A DNA stretch of 64,000 nt, taken from an uncultured Pelagibacteraceae bacterium. GTDB lineage: Bacteria > Pseudomonadota > Alphaproteobacteria > Pelagibacterales > Pelagibacteraceae. The translations under genes were made by a program, and so were the position numbers. The DNA is taken from contig CACJUF010000001.1 of NCBI GenBank assembly GCA_902596515.1, forward strand, positions 1 to 64,000. The letters are read 5' to 3'. The notes beneath the pieces were generated by a model. The model did not search any database. It worked only from the letters and a program-made list of their open reading frames with translations, and was not told where the DNA came from. Shown piece after piece: positions 16,662 through 25,419 of the stretch. Positions within the stretch are counted from its first letter, which is position 1; every line of letters starts with the position of its first letter.

Positions 16662-17768
16662 TTAAATTTTATATAATGTTATTTTATTTTTTCCTAAATC
16701 TAGTTTTAAGTCTATTTTCTTTTTATATTTTTGTTTCAATAAATTTAAACTATTAAAATTCAAATACTCAGTTTTTTTTGAGAGTTTTTTATCACTTTTA
16801 TATAAATAAAATCTATTGAAAATTTTATTCCTTAAAAGATAATTTGTTAACTCATCACCTCCTTCTACTAATAAGTTTCTACAGTTCAATTTATATAATT
16901 TTTTTAATATAATTTTGATATCAAATCTTCCTTTATTATCAATTTTAGATCTGATTAAATTTATCCCCTTTTTTTTAAAACTTAAAATTTGTGAATTACC
17001 TGCTTTATTGTAAAAAATAATAGTATTCGATTTGTTAGCAGTTTTTATAATAAAACTGTCAATATTAGTATTAAGTTTACTGTCTAAAATAATTCTTTTT
17101 GGAGAATATTTGTTTAACCCATTTAATCTGCAATTTAATTTTGGATTATCATTATTTAATGTTTTATATGAAATCATTAATGAGTCATTTTTATATCTCA
17201 ATAAATGGGTAAATTTATCAGCCTTTGTGTTTGTAATTTTTTTATCTAATTTACTATAAATCAGATTATTTTTTGAAACTGCTATCTTACCAGTAACATA
17301 TGGCAATTTTTTTTTTCTATTAAAAAAATATGTTGAATAAAAATTTTTAACTTTTTCCTCTAAGAGTCCTTTTCTTACTTTAATTTTTTTCGATTTTAGA
17401 ATTTTAAAGCTTTTATTTTTAACTCTAGTGTCAACATCTGAAACTGAATAAATTACTTCTGAAATTTTAGATTTTATGATTAAATTTGTACAAGGTGGTG
17501 TCACACCATAATGACAACAAGGTTCCAAGGTGACATACATTTTTGATCCATTTAAATTATCTATTGAATTTTTTATTGCGTTAGACTCGGCATGGGGTCT
17601 ACCATTTATTGAAGTTTTACCAATAGAAATAATCTTATCATGTTTAACAATCACACATCCAACAGAAGGATTTGATCCTGTATGACCATATCGAGATTTA
17701 GCCAGTTTTAAGGCTATCTCCATATATAATTTATCTTTAGTTGAAAATTTATCTTTTTTTGTAGACAT
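16662..17768 (-). CDS. ribD: Bifunctional diaminohydroxyphosphoribosylaminopyrimidine deaminase / reductase
   Basis: Carries out the second and third steps of the pyrimidine branch of riboflavin synthesis. The N-terminal deaminase (about 15-150) has the zinc site HAESNAI and [12 protein letters not shown]. The C-terminal reductase (about 155-365) has [22 protein letters not shown] and the [14 protein letters not shown] segment. I took the ATG at 17768 ([16 protein letters not shown]); the frame is open upstream to 17831, but that part lies inside nrdR. The 20-base overlap with nrdR suggests coupling. The reductase domain is lysine-rich and divergent. The length is about 368 residues, as expected. 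Confidence 0.93.
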   Translation of the reverse strand: MSTKKDKFSTKDKLYMEIALKLAKSRYGHTGSNPSVGCVIVKHDKIISIGKTSINGRPHAESNAIKNSIDNLNGSKMYVTLEPCCHYGVTPPCTNLIIKSKISEVIYSVSDVDTRVKNKSFKILKSKKIKVRKGLLEEKVKNFYSTYFFNRKKKLPYVTGKIAVSKNNLIYSKLDKKITNTKADKFTHLLRYKNDSLMISYKTLNNDNPKLNCRLNGLNKYSPKRIILDSKLNTNIDSFIIKTANKSNTIIFYNKAGNSQILSFKKKGINLIRSKIDNKGRFDIKIILKKLYKLNCRNLLVEGGDELTNYLLRNKIFNRFYLYKSDKKLSKKTEYLNFNSLNLLKQKYKKKIDLKLDLGKNKITLYKI

Positions 17769-18207
17769 CAAGTTTGTCCACGAATTGTACAAAATCTTTT
17801 TCTTCTCTAAAATTTCTGTACACAGATGCAAATCTTACGTAAGCAACAGGATCTAGTTCTTTTAATCCGTCCATAACCATAGTACCTATAGTATTAGATG
17901 AAATTTCATTCTGCCCAAGATCCTCAACTGATCTTGAGATTTTACTAATAAATTTTTCTACTGTTTCCGTATCTAATGGCCTTTTTTTTAAAGCTATATA
18001 AATTGATTTTGCAAGTTTATCTCTATCAAAGGATGATTTTCGACCACTTTTTTTAATTACCATTAATTCCCTATGTTGAATTCTTTCAAAAGTCGTAAAT
18101 CTTTCACCACAAACACATAATCGTCTTCTACGAATAGCAGTACCATCTTCGGTTGGACGTGAATCCACAACCGAGGTTTCACCTTTTTTTACACAAGGAC
18201 AAATCAT
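17749..18207 (-). CDS. nrdR: Transcriptional repressor NrdR with unusual CxC zinc knuckles
   Basis: An ATP-cone repressor of ribonucleotide reductase genes. It has 152 residues, the normal size. The start [18 protein letters not shown] and [20 protein letters not shown] match the family, as does the ATP-cone that follows ([20 protein letters not shown], then [16 protein letters not shown] and [12 protein letters not shown]). The zinc ribbon normally has two CxxC pairs. Here they are C3-P-C5 and C31-V-C33, so both are one residue short. The DNA supports these codons directly. The position next to ribD and glyA is the usual alphaproteobacterial glyA-nrdR-ribD order. Confidence 0.96.
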   Translation of the reverse strand: MICPCVKKGETSVVDSRPTEDGTAIRRRRLCVCGERFTTFERIQHRELMVIKKSGRKSSFDRDKLAKSIYIALKKRPLDTETVEKFISKISRSVEDLGQNEISSNTIGTMVMDGLKELDPVAYVRFASVYRNFREEKDFVQFVDKLDVYKKR

Positions 18208-18210
18208 TTA

Positions 18211-19518
18211 CTACAAGTTTTTATATATCGGGAATGATGAAGTTAAAGAAATAACTTCATTTTTTACTTCATTTTCTACTTTACTGTTATCATTTGGATT
18301 TTCGGATAATCCTTTTAAAGTTTTTGTAATTAATTCACCAACAGTTTTAAATTCATTTAAACCAAAGCCACGTGTTGTAGCTGCTTGAGTTCCTAATCTT
18401 ATACCTGAGGTAATCATTGGCTTCTCAGTATCAAAAGGAATTCCATTTTTGTTACAAGTAATGTTTGCTCTTGAAAGACTTTCAGCAGCAAGATTACCTT
18501 TAACATTGTAAGGTCTCAAATCTACCAACATTAAATGTGTATCAGTTCCGTTAGAATAAATTTTAAAACCATTATTTTTTAAAGTTTCAGCTAACATTTT
18601 TGCATTCGCTAGGACTGACTTTATGTAATCTTTAAATTCTGGTTGTAGAGCTTCTAGAAAACCTGCGGCTTTAGCTGCGATAACGTGCATTAACGGACCA
18701 CCTTGATATCCTGGAAAAACTGCAGTGTTAAATTTTTTCGCAAGATCTTCATGATTAGTTAAAATTATTCCACCTCTTGCACTTCTAAAAACTTTATGTG
18801 TTGTTGATGTAACAACATGGGCATGATCACATGGGTTTGGATACCCTTTTCCTGCAACTAAGCCAGAAAAATGTGCCATATCAACCATGAGATAAGCACC
18901 AACTTTATCAGCAATTTCTCTAAATCTTTTAAAATCTATTACTCTTGAGTAAGCACTTCCACCAGCTATAATTAATTTTGGTTTATGTTCTAAAGCAAGT
19001 TTTTCAACATTATCATAGTCTATGAGTTCAGATTTCTTATCAACATCATAACTGATTGCATTAAACCATTTACCTGACATTGAAATTTTTAAACCGTGAG
19101 TTATATGTCCACCAGAATTTAAACTCATTCCCATAAATGTATCACCTGGACTTAATAGAGCTAAAAATACAGCACCATTAGCTTGTGCACCTGAGTGAGG
19201 TTGAGAGTTTGCAAATTTACAATTGAATAATTTTTTTAATCTATCATTTGCAAGATTTTCTGCGACATCAACATGTTCACAACCGTTGTAATAACGCTTA
19301 CCTGGATAGCCTTCTGCATATTTGTTTGTTAATACTGAACCTTGGGCTTCCAATACAGCTTGAGAAACTATGTTTTCTGAAGCAATTAACTCAATATGTT
19401 GTTGCTGTCTTATTAGTTCATCTTTAATAGCTTTATATAACTCAGGATCTTTTACGGATAAACCATCCTCAAAAAAACTTTTATAGCTATCATTTAAATA
19501 ACTCTTTTCACTAGACAT
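18211..19518 (-). CDS. glyA: Serine hydroxymethyltransferase
   Basis: A PLP enzyme that interconverts serine and glycine with tetrahydrofolate, the main source of one-carbon units. The 435 residues are the normal length. Motifs are [43 protein letters not shown], and the PLP lysine in [15 protein letters not shown] (around residue 242). It lies three bases before nrdR and two bases after rpiB. In SAR11 it also uses the methylene-THF and glycine produced by sarcosine oxidase (soxBDAG in this window). Confidence 0.98.
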   Translation of the reverse strand: MSSEKSYLNDSYKSFFEDGLSVKDPELYKAIKDELIRQQQHIELIASENIVSQAVLEAQGSVLTNKYAEGYPGKRYYNGCEHVDVAENLANDRLKKLFNCKFANSQPHSGAQANGAVFLALLSPGDTFMGMSLNSGGHITHGLKISMSGKWFNAISYDVDKKSELIDYDNVEKLALEHKPKLIIAGGSAYSRVIDFKRFREIADKVGAYLMVDMAHFSGLVAGKGYPNPCDHAHVVTSTTHKVFRSARGGIILTNHEDLAKKFNTAVFPGYQGGPLMHVIAAKAAGFLEALQPEFKDYIKSVLANAKMLAETLKNNGFKIYSNGTDTHLMLVDLRPYNVKGNLAAESLSRANITCNKNGIPFDTEKPMITSGIRLGTQAATTRGFGLNEFKTVGELITKTLKGLSENPNDNSKVENEVKNEVISLTSSFPIYKNL

Positions 19519-19520
19519 AA

Positions 19521-19946
19521 TTAAATTTTTTTAACCCTTCTCAAATGTCTGCCACCATCAAATTTAGTATTTAAAAAAATTTTTATAAATTTGAAAGCAT
19601 TTTTTTTACTAATTAATCTAGAACCTAATGTAATGATGTTTGCATCATTATGCAATCTGGATAATTTGGTAGATTTCACGTTAAAACACTGAGCTGCACG
19701 TATATTTTTATGCTTATTTGCCGCAATATTCATTCCTGTACCTGAACCACATACTAAGATTCCAACATTATTTTTACTAATTTTGACTTTTTTTGCTAAT
19801 TTATGTGCGTAATCAGGATAATCAACACTATTATCATTTACAGGTCCGAGATCATTAAAATTTAATTTTAAACTTTTAAGGTGTTTTTTTATGTCCTCTT
19901 TTAATTTAAATCCGGCGTGATCTGAGGAAATAAAAATTTTTTTCAA
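19521..19946 (-). CDS. rpiB: Ribose 5-phosphate isomerase B
   Basis: Interconverts ribose 5-phosphate and ribulose 5-phosphate, which feeds the riboflavin and nucleotide pathways. It has 141 residues, as in the RpiB/LacAB family. Motifs are [14 protein letters not shown] at the N-terminus, [11 protein letters not shown] (about 46-56), and [14 protein letters not shown] with the catalytic cysteine at about 65. It is upstream of glyA with a two-base gap. Confidence 0.96.
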   Translation of the reverse strand: MKKIFISSDHAGFKLKEDIKKHLKSLKLNFNDLGPVNDNSVDYPDYAHKLAKKVKISKNNVGILVCGSGTGMNIAANKHKNIRAAQCFNVKSTKLSRLHNDANIITLGSRLISKKNAFKFIKIFLNTKFDGGRHLRRVKKI

Positions 19947-19947
19947 A

Positions 19948-20586
19948 TTAGTTGAACTTGTAATCTAAAACACATGCAACAAGATGTATTCTATTTTCTT
20001 CACCGCCATTAAAGGCGTTATGGTATTTTGTATTATTTGTAATCCAAACCGATCCATCTGCTGGCATGTGTTTAGCAACATTATCTATAACCATAATACA
20101 ACCAGGGTTCGTGATTATAGGTATATGCAATCTAGGCTCTGGGTCTCTATGCCAACTTAAAGTTGATCGAGGTTCCTTAAGTAAAATTCTCATCCTACCT
20201 AATTTATACTTTGAGGACAAAACATCATACACATGTTTAAAGTAAGTATTATCGTAATCTTTAACAAATTCACTATATGCAGATTCATTTATCGCCCCTT
20301 CCCTCATTACTTCTTTGCCAGATCTGTCAGGTTTAGTCCAATAAAGACCTCTTGCTTTATTTCCTTTGATAGAATCTGGGTCACCAGGAATTTGCGTTAA
20401 AGATATGGCACCAAAATGAGTAACACCTGCGTCTTCAAACTTTTTAGTCTGAATAATTTGATTATACGCTTCTTGAAGTTTTGAGATGTCAAATTTTATT
20501 TCTTGTTTTTGGAAGTCGCTAAAATCTAAAACTCGTTCTTCTTTTTTTACATTTAAATTTATTATCTTTGTATTTTCAACTGTCAT
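19948..20586 (-). CDS. Aspartyl/asparaginyl beta-hydroxylase-like 2OG-Fe(II) oxygenase
   Basis: A 212-residue cupin-fold protein. The C-terminal half has LSWHRDPEPRLHIPI (an H-x-D pair typical of the iron site), a distal histidine in NNTKYHNAFNGG, and an arginine in EENRIHLV in the right place for binding 2-oxoglutarate. This is the pattern of the Asp/Asn beta-hydroxylase family. The N-terminal 60 residues are not recognised. The gene is one base from rpiB and divergent from hemB. The substrate is unknown; related proteins hydroxylate protein or small-molecule carboxylates. I am fairly sure of the fold and unsure of the reaction. Confidence 0.75.
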   Translation of the reverse strand: MTVENTKIINLNVKKEERVLDFSDFQKQEIKFDISKLQEAYNQIIQTKKFEDAGVTHFGAISLTQIPGDPDSIKGNKARGLYWTKPDRSGKEVMREGAINESAYSEFVKDYDNTYFKHVYDVLSSKYKLGRMRILLKEPRSTLSWHRDPEPRLHIPIITNPGCIMVIDNVAKHMPADGSVWITNNTKYHNAFNGGEENRIHLVACVLDYKFN

Positions 20587-20659
20587 CGTGATTGCTTTGT
20601 ACCCTTTTTACTATATATGTGTATATTACATTTGTCGCATTTTTAAAATAAAATTAAAT

Positions 20660-21649
20660 ATGATTACAGGAAAATATCCTAGTCTGAGACTAAGAAGAAA
20701 TAGAAAAAACGGCTGGTCAAGAAGACTAGTCTCAGAAAACAATTTATCACCTAATGACTTTATACTTCCCATATTTTTGATTGAGGGTAAAAACAAGACC
20801 CAACCAATTAAATCTATGCCAGGTGTATATAGATATTCTATTAATAGATTGGCAATAATCTTAGATCGAGCTATTAAAAATCAAATACCTATGGTTGCTT
20901 TATTTCCTTATACATCACCTAAATTAAAAGATGATTTAGGAAGTGAAGCTATAAATGAAGATAATTTAGTATGTAAAGCTATAAAATACATTAAAAAAAG
21001 ATACAAAAACAAAATTGGAATAATGTGTGATGTAGCTCTGGATCCTTATACAAAACATGGTCATGATGGAATTCTCAAATCAAACAATATAATGAATGAC
21101 GAAACTATAGAGATCTTAATTAAGCAATCTTTATTACAAGCTCAAATGGGATGTGATGTGTTAGCACCATCAGATATGATGGATGGACGAATTGGTAAAA
21201 TTAGAAAAGCTCTAGACAAAGAAAATTTCAAAAATACTCAAATTCTTTCTTACGCAGTTAAATATGCCTCTAACTTTTATGGCCCTTTTAGAGATGCTGT
21301 AGGATCTAAGGTTGCCCTAAAAGGAGATAAAAAAACTTATCAAATGGATTTTAGGAATTATGATGAAGCAATAAGAGAGGTGGCTTTAGATATAAAAGAG
21401 GGTGCAGATATGGTCATGGTAAAACCTGGGTTACCCTATCTTGATATTATCAGATCAATAAAAAATCAATTTAAAATTCCAGTTTTTGCCTACCAAGTTT
21501 CTGGTGAATATAGCATGTTATCCAATGCTGTAGAAAAAAAAATAATAAATAAAGATGCGATATTTGAAAATTTAATGAGTTTTAAAAGAGCTGGTGCAAA
21601 CGCAATAGTAACTTATTACGCAGATAGATTAAATGAAATTTTACCTTAA
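20660..21649 (+). CDS. hemB: Delta-aminolevulinic acid dehydratase (porphobilinogen synthase)
   Basis: Joins two aminolevulinates to porphobilinogen in heme synthesis. I took the ATG at 20660, giving 329 residues that open with YPSLRLRRNRKNGWSRRLVSE; the 58 codons open upstream are low-complexity and overlap the divergent gene. Motifs are LPIFLIEG, the metal loop DVALDPYTKHGHDG, and the two catalytic lysines in VALKGDKKTYQMD and MVKPGLPYLDI. The metal loop has Asp where the zinc enzymes have Cys, so this is the zinc-independent, magnesium-type enzyme common in alphaproteobacteria. It converges with recO with no gap. Confidence 0.96.
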   Translation: MITGKYPSLRLRRNRKNGWSRRLVSENNLSPNDFILPIFLIEGKNKTQPIKSMPGVYRYSINRLAIILDRAIKNQIPMVALFPYTSPKLKDDLGSEAINEDNLVCKAIKYIKKRYKNKIGIMCDVALDPYTKHGHDGILKSNNIMNDETIEILIKQSLLQAQMGCDVLAPSDMMDGRIGKIRKALDKENFKNTQILSYAVKYASNFYGPFRDAVGSKVALKGDKKTYQMDFRNYDEAIREVALDIKEGADMVMVKPGLPYLDIIRSIKNQFKIPVFAYQVSGEYSMLSNAVEKKIINKDAIFENLMSFKRAGANAIVTYYADRLNEILP

Positions 21650-22333
21650 TTATCTCAGTGAATTTATGAACTGAGTTCTGCTAATTGGATAGTTTAAGTT
21701 ATTTGGTTTTAATATAGTTTTTTCTAAAAAATCACTTACTAATTTCAATCCATTTAAAAGTATATTCAAATCATTAACTACAATTTTCTTATCAATTAGA
21801 AAATTTGGTATTATCTTTTTTTCATTTTTAGATTTAACTACATATATTATTTTATCATCTAATAACTCTTTAGTTGCAAAATTACTTAATTCTAAATCAA
21901 AACCTATGGTCTTAAGTAATTCTAATTCCCAAAAAATGTAATCTTTTAACCAGTCATCATTTGAGAGTATCAAGTAAAATTTTTCAATAAGGTTAAATAT
22001 TTTAATATTAGATTGAGACTCAGCTGTTAGTAAACGAATTAAACTCATTGCAGAATTAATGCATGAAAGTTTTTGAGAATTTTCAAAATATATAGGTGAA
22101 TAAACTTTTTGGATTTCTAATTTAAAATATCCTAATTTATTCTCAGATTTAGAGTTGTAATTTAGATATAGTTGATTGCCAATTTGAAGATAATTTTTAA
22201 TTTTTTTTGAAGTACCACCAAAAACGATGCCTGATATTTTTCCATGATTTTTAGTATAAAATTCAGAAATAAGAGAATTTTCGTTATATCTATTTTTTGA
22301 AAGTAAAAAACCTGTATCGTCCCAATTCATCAA
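21650..22333 (-). CDS. recO: DNA repair protein RecO
   Basis: A mediator that loads RecA through RecF-OR. It has 227 residues, close to the usual 240. The N-terminal OB domain has the start DDTGFLLSKNRYNENSLIS and KNHGKISGIVFGG. The helical part follows. The zinc-finger cysteines of many RecO proteins are absent, as in several alphaproteobacteria. Its ATG overlaps the rnc stop by four bases, the usual rnc-era-recO neighbourhood; era is missing here. Confidence 0.88.
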   Translation of the reverse strand: MMNWDDTGFLLSKNRYNENSLISEFYTKNHGKISGIVFGGTSKKIKNYLQIGNQLYLNYNSKSENKLGYFKLEIQKVYSPIYFENSQKLSCINSAMSLIRLLTAESQSNIKIFNLIEKFYLILSNDDWLKDYIFWELELLKTIGFDLELSNFATKELLDDKIIYVVKSKNEKKIIPNFLIDKKIVVNDLNILLNGLKLVSDFLEKTILKPNNLNYPISRTQFINSLR

Positions 22334-22998
22334 ATCAAATTATCATTTAAGCAAAGTAAAGCTGCATTCTGTTCTGCTTCTTTTTTAGACTTTCCCTCAC
22401 CATTATAAAATTTTGTATTTTGTAATTTTACAGCAACTCTGAATACTGGCTTGTGTCTTGGACCAGTATTAGAGATTATTTTATAAATAGGCAATCTTTT
22501 AAACTTTTTCAATGAAAACTCTTGAAGTTTGGTTTTTGCATCAATTTGAGTAATCACACTTTCTTTTATTTTTTCTCTCCACAATTCTAATATAATTTTC
22601 TCTGTTATATTAAATCCCCTATCAAGATAAATAGCTCCAATTAAAGCTTCACAACTATCTGATATCACCTTATCCTCAATTGTAACTGATCTATTTCTAG
22701 GATTAAAAATTAAAATATAATTTTGCAAATTAATACTTTTAGCAATTTCTAAACATGTCTTTTTATTTACTAATGAAGCATATTTTTTATCTAAAATTCC
22801 TTCCTTTTCCTCTGGATAGATCTCTAAAAGTTTTTTTGCGATAACTAAACCCAAAACTCTGTCTCCTAAAAATTCTATTTTTTCATTATTATTCATTTTA
22901 TTAAAACTTTTATGAGTAAGACTTTGAACAAGTAAATTTCTATTTTTAAACTTATAATCTATTTTTTTTTCAAGTTTAGAATAATCAATTTTCATCAA
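22330..22998 (-). CDS. rnc: Ribonuclease III
   Basis: Cleaves double-stranded RNA in rRNA and mRNA processing. It has 222 residues, as usual. The catalytic domain has the signature NEKIEFLGDRVLGLVIA (about 38-54) and the second metal site DSCEALIGAIYLDRG (about 113-127). The C-terminal dsRNA-binding domain (about 152-222) ends GEGKSKKEAEQNAALLCL. It overlaps lepB by four bases and recO by four. Confidence 0.97.
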   Translation of the reverse strand: MMKIDYSKLEKKIDYKFKNRNLLVQSLTHKSFNKMNNNEKIEFLGDRVLGLVIAKKLLEIYPEEKEGILDKKYASLVNKKTCLEIAKSINLQNYILIFNPRNRSVTIEDKVISDSCEALIGAIYLDRGFNITEKIILELWREKIKESVITQIDAKTKLQEFSLKKFKRLPIYKIISNTGPRHKPVFRVAVKLQNTKFYNGEGKSKKEAEQNAALLCLNDNLI

Positions 22999-23729
22999 AT
23001 AATTTTCTTAAAAAATCTGTCAAATCGAATAGATTTGTTCCATTTCCAAAAAGCAAAAATACTACCAACTGACCTATCAGATGAAAAAAAAATAAATCTT
23101 GCTTTACCAACTAGATTATCTTCGTGAACATAACCCACGCTGGTTAAATACCTGCTATCTTTTGAACAATCTCTATTATCACCTAAAAAGAAGTAATGGT
23201 TATCAGGAACAGTAAAAACGTCAGAATTATCAAAAGTGAAATTTTTGAGATAGACGGTTTTGTAAATTTTTCCGTTTGGTAATTTTTCCTCAAATGTAAA
23301 AACATTAATAGTCTTTTCCCCACAATAAATTGTATCTCTTTCTGAAACTTTTGATTTGAGAATTTCACTATTATTTAGATATAAATTGGAATCCACAAAC
23401 TGAATTCTATCACCCGGTAGACCAATAAGTCTTTTAATATAATCTGTTCTATTATCTGCAGGGGTTTTAAAAACTATTACGTCACCCCTATTTGGCTTGC
23501 TAGAAAAAATTCTATTCTCAAAAATAGGTGGACTAAATGGAAATGAGTGCTTGCTATAACCATATGAATATTTTGTTACAAAAAGTCTGTCTCCAACTAA
23601 TAAACCGGGTTCCATGGATGAAGATGGAATATAAAATGGTTGAATAATTAAGGATCTAATAATTATAGCTATAATAAAAGCATAAAAAAGTGTCTTAAAG
23701 TTTTCTATAAAAAATTTTTTATTAAACAT
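22995..23729 (-). CDS. lepB: Signal peptidase I
   Basis: Removes signal peptides from exported proteins; an inner-membrane enzyme with one N-terminal membrane helix (about residues 10-30). It has 244 residues. The catalytic serine is in YIPSSSMEPGLLVGD (about 34-48) and the lysine in DYIKRLIGLPGD (about 93-104). The box GDNRDCSKDSRYLTSVG (about 191-207) is complete. The order lepB-rnc is widely conserved. It overlaps acpS upstream by eight bases. Confidence 0.97.
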   Translation of the reverse strand: MFNKKFFIENFKTLFYAFIIAIIIRSLIIQPFYIPSSSMEPGLLVGDRLFVTKYSYGYSKHSFPFSPPIFENRIFSSKPNRGDVIVFKTPADNRTDYIKRLIGLPGDRIQFVDSNLYLNNSEILKSKVSERDTIYCGEKTINVFTFEEKLPNGKIYKTVYLKNFTFDNSDVFTVPDNHYFFLGDNRDCSKDSRYLTSVGYVHEDNLVGKARFIFFSSDRSVGSIFAFWKWNKSIRFDRFFKKII

Positions 23730-24114
23730 TTTTGGCCTGAATTATAGTAAATGCAATTGAATATTCTTTTTCATCAGATATTGAAAGAAATATATCAAAC
23801 TTTTTAACTTTTAATGTTTTCATTATAATTTTTTTGGTTTTGTTATTTAATCTAAAATATGGTTTACCTAAATTATCATGTAAAATTTCAACATCTTTAA
23901 AATTTAACCCTTTTCTGAATCCAGTTCCAAGCGCTTTAGAGAATGATTCTTTTGCTGCAAATTTTTTTGAAAAATAGATAGATTTATCTTTTACCAACCT
24001 AGAATTTTTAATTTCAAGTAAAGTGAATAATCTTGAGATAAAACTTTTATTTTTAATAGAATTTTTAAGCCTTTTATTTTCAACAATATCTACACCGATA
24101 CCTAAAATTTTCAT
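23722..24114 (-). CDS. acpS: Holo-[acyl-carrier-protein] synthase
   Basis: Transfers phosphopantetheine from CoA to ACP. It has 130 residues, the normal size. Motifs are GIGVDIVENKRLKNSI at the start and KFAAKESFSKALGTGFRKGL (about 50-69), with the Asp and Glu metal ligands. It sits one base downstream of pdxJ and overlaps lepB, the common pdxJ-acpS-lepB-rnc cluster. Confidence 0.96.
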   Translation of the reverse strand: MKILGIGVDIVENKRLKNSIKNKSFISRLFTLLEIKNSRLVKDKSIYFSKKFAAKESFSKALGTGFRKGLNFKDVEILHDNLGKPYFRLNNKTKKIIMKTLKVKKFDIFLSISDEKEYSIAFTIIQAKNV

Positions 24115-24115
24115 T

Positions 24116-24835
24116 CTAATTTTTGATAATTCTTTTAAACTTTTTTATGACAAATGGTAAACCATAAAAAATGGACTCACCAATAATAAAATGCCCAATA
24201 TTAAACTCTACTATTTCATTTATCTTGGTTAGTATTTTAGTAGATTTGAAATCCAGACCATGTCCAGCATGTACCTCCACACCAATTTTTGATGCTAATA
24301 TTGCACATTTCTTAATCTTTAAAAATTCCTTAATGAAAGATTTTTTCGATTTTATCAGATTTGAAAAATGTCCTGTATGTATTTCAATGCAATCAGCACC
24401 TATTTCTTTAGACAAATAAATATCTTTTATATTTGGATTTACAAATAAGCTCGTTCTAATCTTTTTTTCTTTAAATTGTGATATTATTTTTTTAATTTTA
24501 TTTTTATTTTTCTTTAAATTTAAACCACCTTCGGTTGTTATTTCATTTCTATTTTCAGGTACAATACAAATAAATTTTGGTTTTATTCTTAAAGCATTCT
24601 TAACAATATTCCTATTTGTTGAAATTTCTAAATTTACTAATAATTTTTTTATTGAACAAATTTTTTTTGCGTCTAAATCTCGTATGTGTCTCCTGTCTTC
24701 TCGAAGGTGTATTGTAATAGAGTCGGCACCTTTTTTTTTAACAAATAATGCAGCTTTATATGGGTCAGGATGAAATTCACCTCTGGCATTTCGAACTGTC
24801 GCAACATGATCAATATTTACACCTAACCGTTTCAC
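24116..24835 (-). CDS. pdxJ: Pyridoxine 5'-phosphate synthase
   Basis: The last step of de novo vitamin B6 synthesis. It has 239 residues. Motifs are LGVNIDHVATVRNARG (start), DSITIHLREDRRHIRD (about 35-50), EIHTGHF (about 155), and VHAGHGLDFKST (about 192). It overlaps pyrE by four bases upstream and is followed by acpS. It supplies the cofactor used by MetY and GlyA in this window. Confidence 0.97.
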   Translation of the reverse strand: MKRLGVNIDHVATVRNARGEFHPDPYKAALFVKKKGADSITIHLREDRRHIRDLDAKKICSIKKLLVNLEISTNRNIVKNALRIKPKFICIVPENRNEITTEGGLNLKKNKNKIKKIISQFKEKKIRTSLFVNPNIKDIYLSKEIGADCIEIHTGHFSNLIKSKKSFIKEFLKIKKCAILASKIGVEVHAGHGLDFKSTKILTKINEIVEFNIGHFIIGESIFYGLPFVIKKFKRIIKN

Positions 24836-25419
24836 TTAATAAATCTGCTTCCTGGTTTTGAAATGGGAATTGAGTCTAATTCCTTTGGTATTTTGTTTGA
24901 TTTATAAGTTGGTACTTCAATTTTAAGATGTGAAATTATTTTTTTTTTAATTTTCAATGTTTTCTTTGATGATCTATCAATAATTGTCGCAAAACCAACT
25001 AATTTTGCATTAGATTTTTTTATTAGTTTTACGCATTCCATGCTGGATTTTCCTGTGGTTATTACATCTTCAATAATAATAACTTTAGAGCCTCTTTTAA
25101 TTTTAAAACCTCTTCTTAGAGTGAATTTGCCTTTAACTCTTTCACAAAAAATCGTCTCTTTTTTTAAAATCCTACCAATTTCGTAACCTATCACAATACC
25201 ACCAATGGCCGGTGCCAAAATTAAATCAAATTTTCTAAAATTTTTTTTGATTTTTAAAGCCAATGATTTACATATTTTTTCTGCTTTTGATGGATAACTT
25301 AAAAGTTTAGCACACTGGATATACTTTGAAGAATGTAATCCAGAAGATAAAATGAAGTGTCCTTCTAATAAAGCATTAGTCTTTCTTAAAATATCTAAGG
25401 ATTTTTTGTGTGAAAGCAT
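24832..25419 (-). CDS. pyrE: Orotate phosphoribosyltransferase
   Basis: Adds orotate to PRPP in pyrimidine synthesis. It has 195 residues. It opens with the PyrE2-type KTNALLEGHFILSSGLHSSKY, where the last nine residues are the family signature. The PRPP loop is VIIIEDVITTGKSSMEC (about 115-131). The ATG at 25419 lies inside the 3' end of spoT, an overlap of 44 bases; the N-terminal residues match the family, so the overlap appears real. Confidence 0.95.
   Translation of the reverse strand: MLSHKKSLDILRKTNALLEGHFILSSGLHSSKYIQCAKLLSYPSKAEKICKSLALKIKKNFRKFDLILAPAIGGIVIGYEIGRILKKETIFCERVKGKFTLRRGFKIKRGSKVIIIEDVITTGKSSMECVKLIKKSNAKLVGFATIIDRSSKKTLKIKKKIISHLKIEVPTYKSNKIPKELDSIPISKPGSRFIK

Noticed and set aside
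20597-20628. Promoter ahead of hemB (TTGTAC and TATATT)
   Set aside because: The spacing is about 18-19 bases with no clear alternative, and several TATA-like words occur there by base composition alone.
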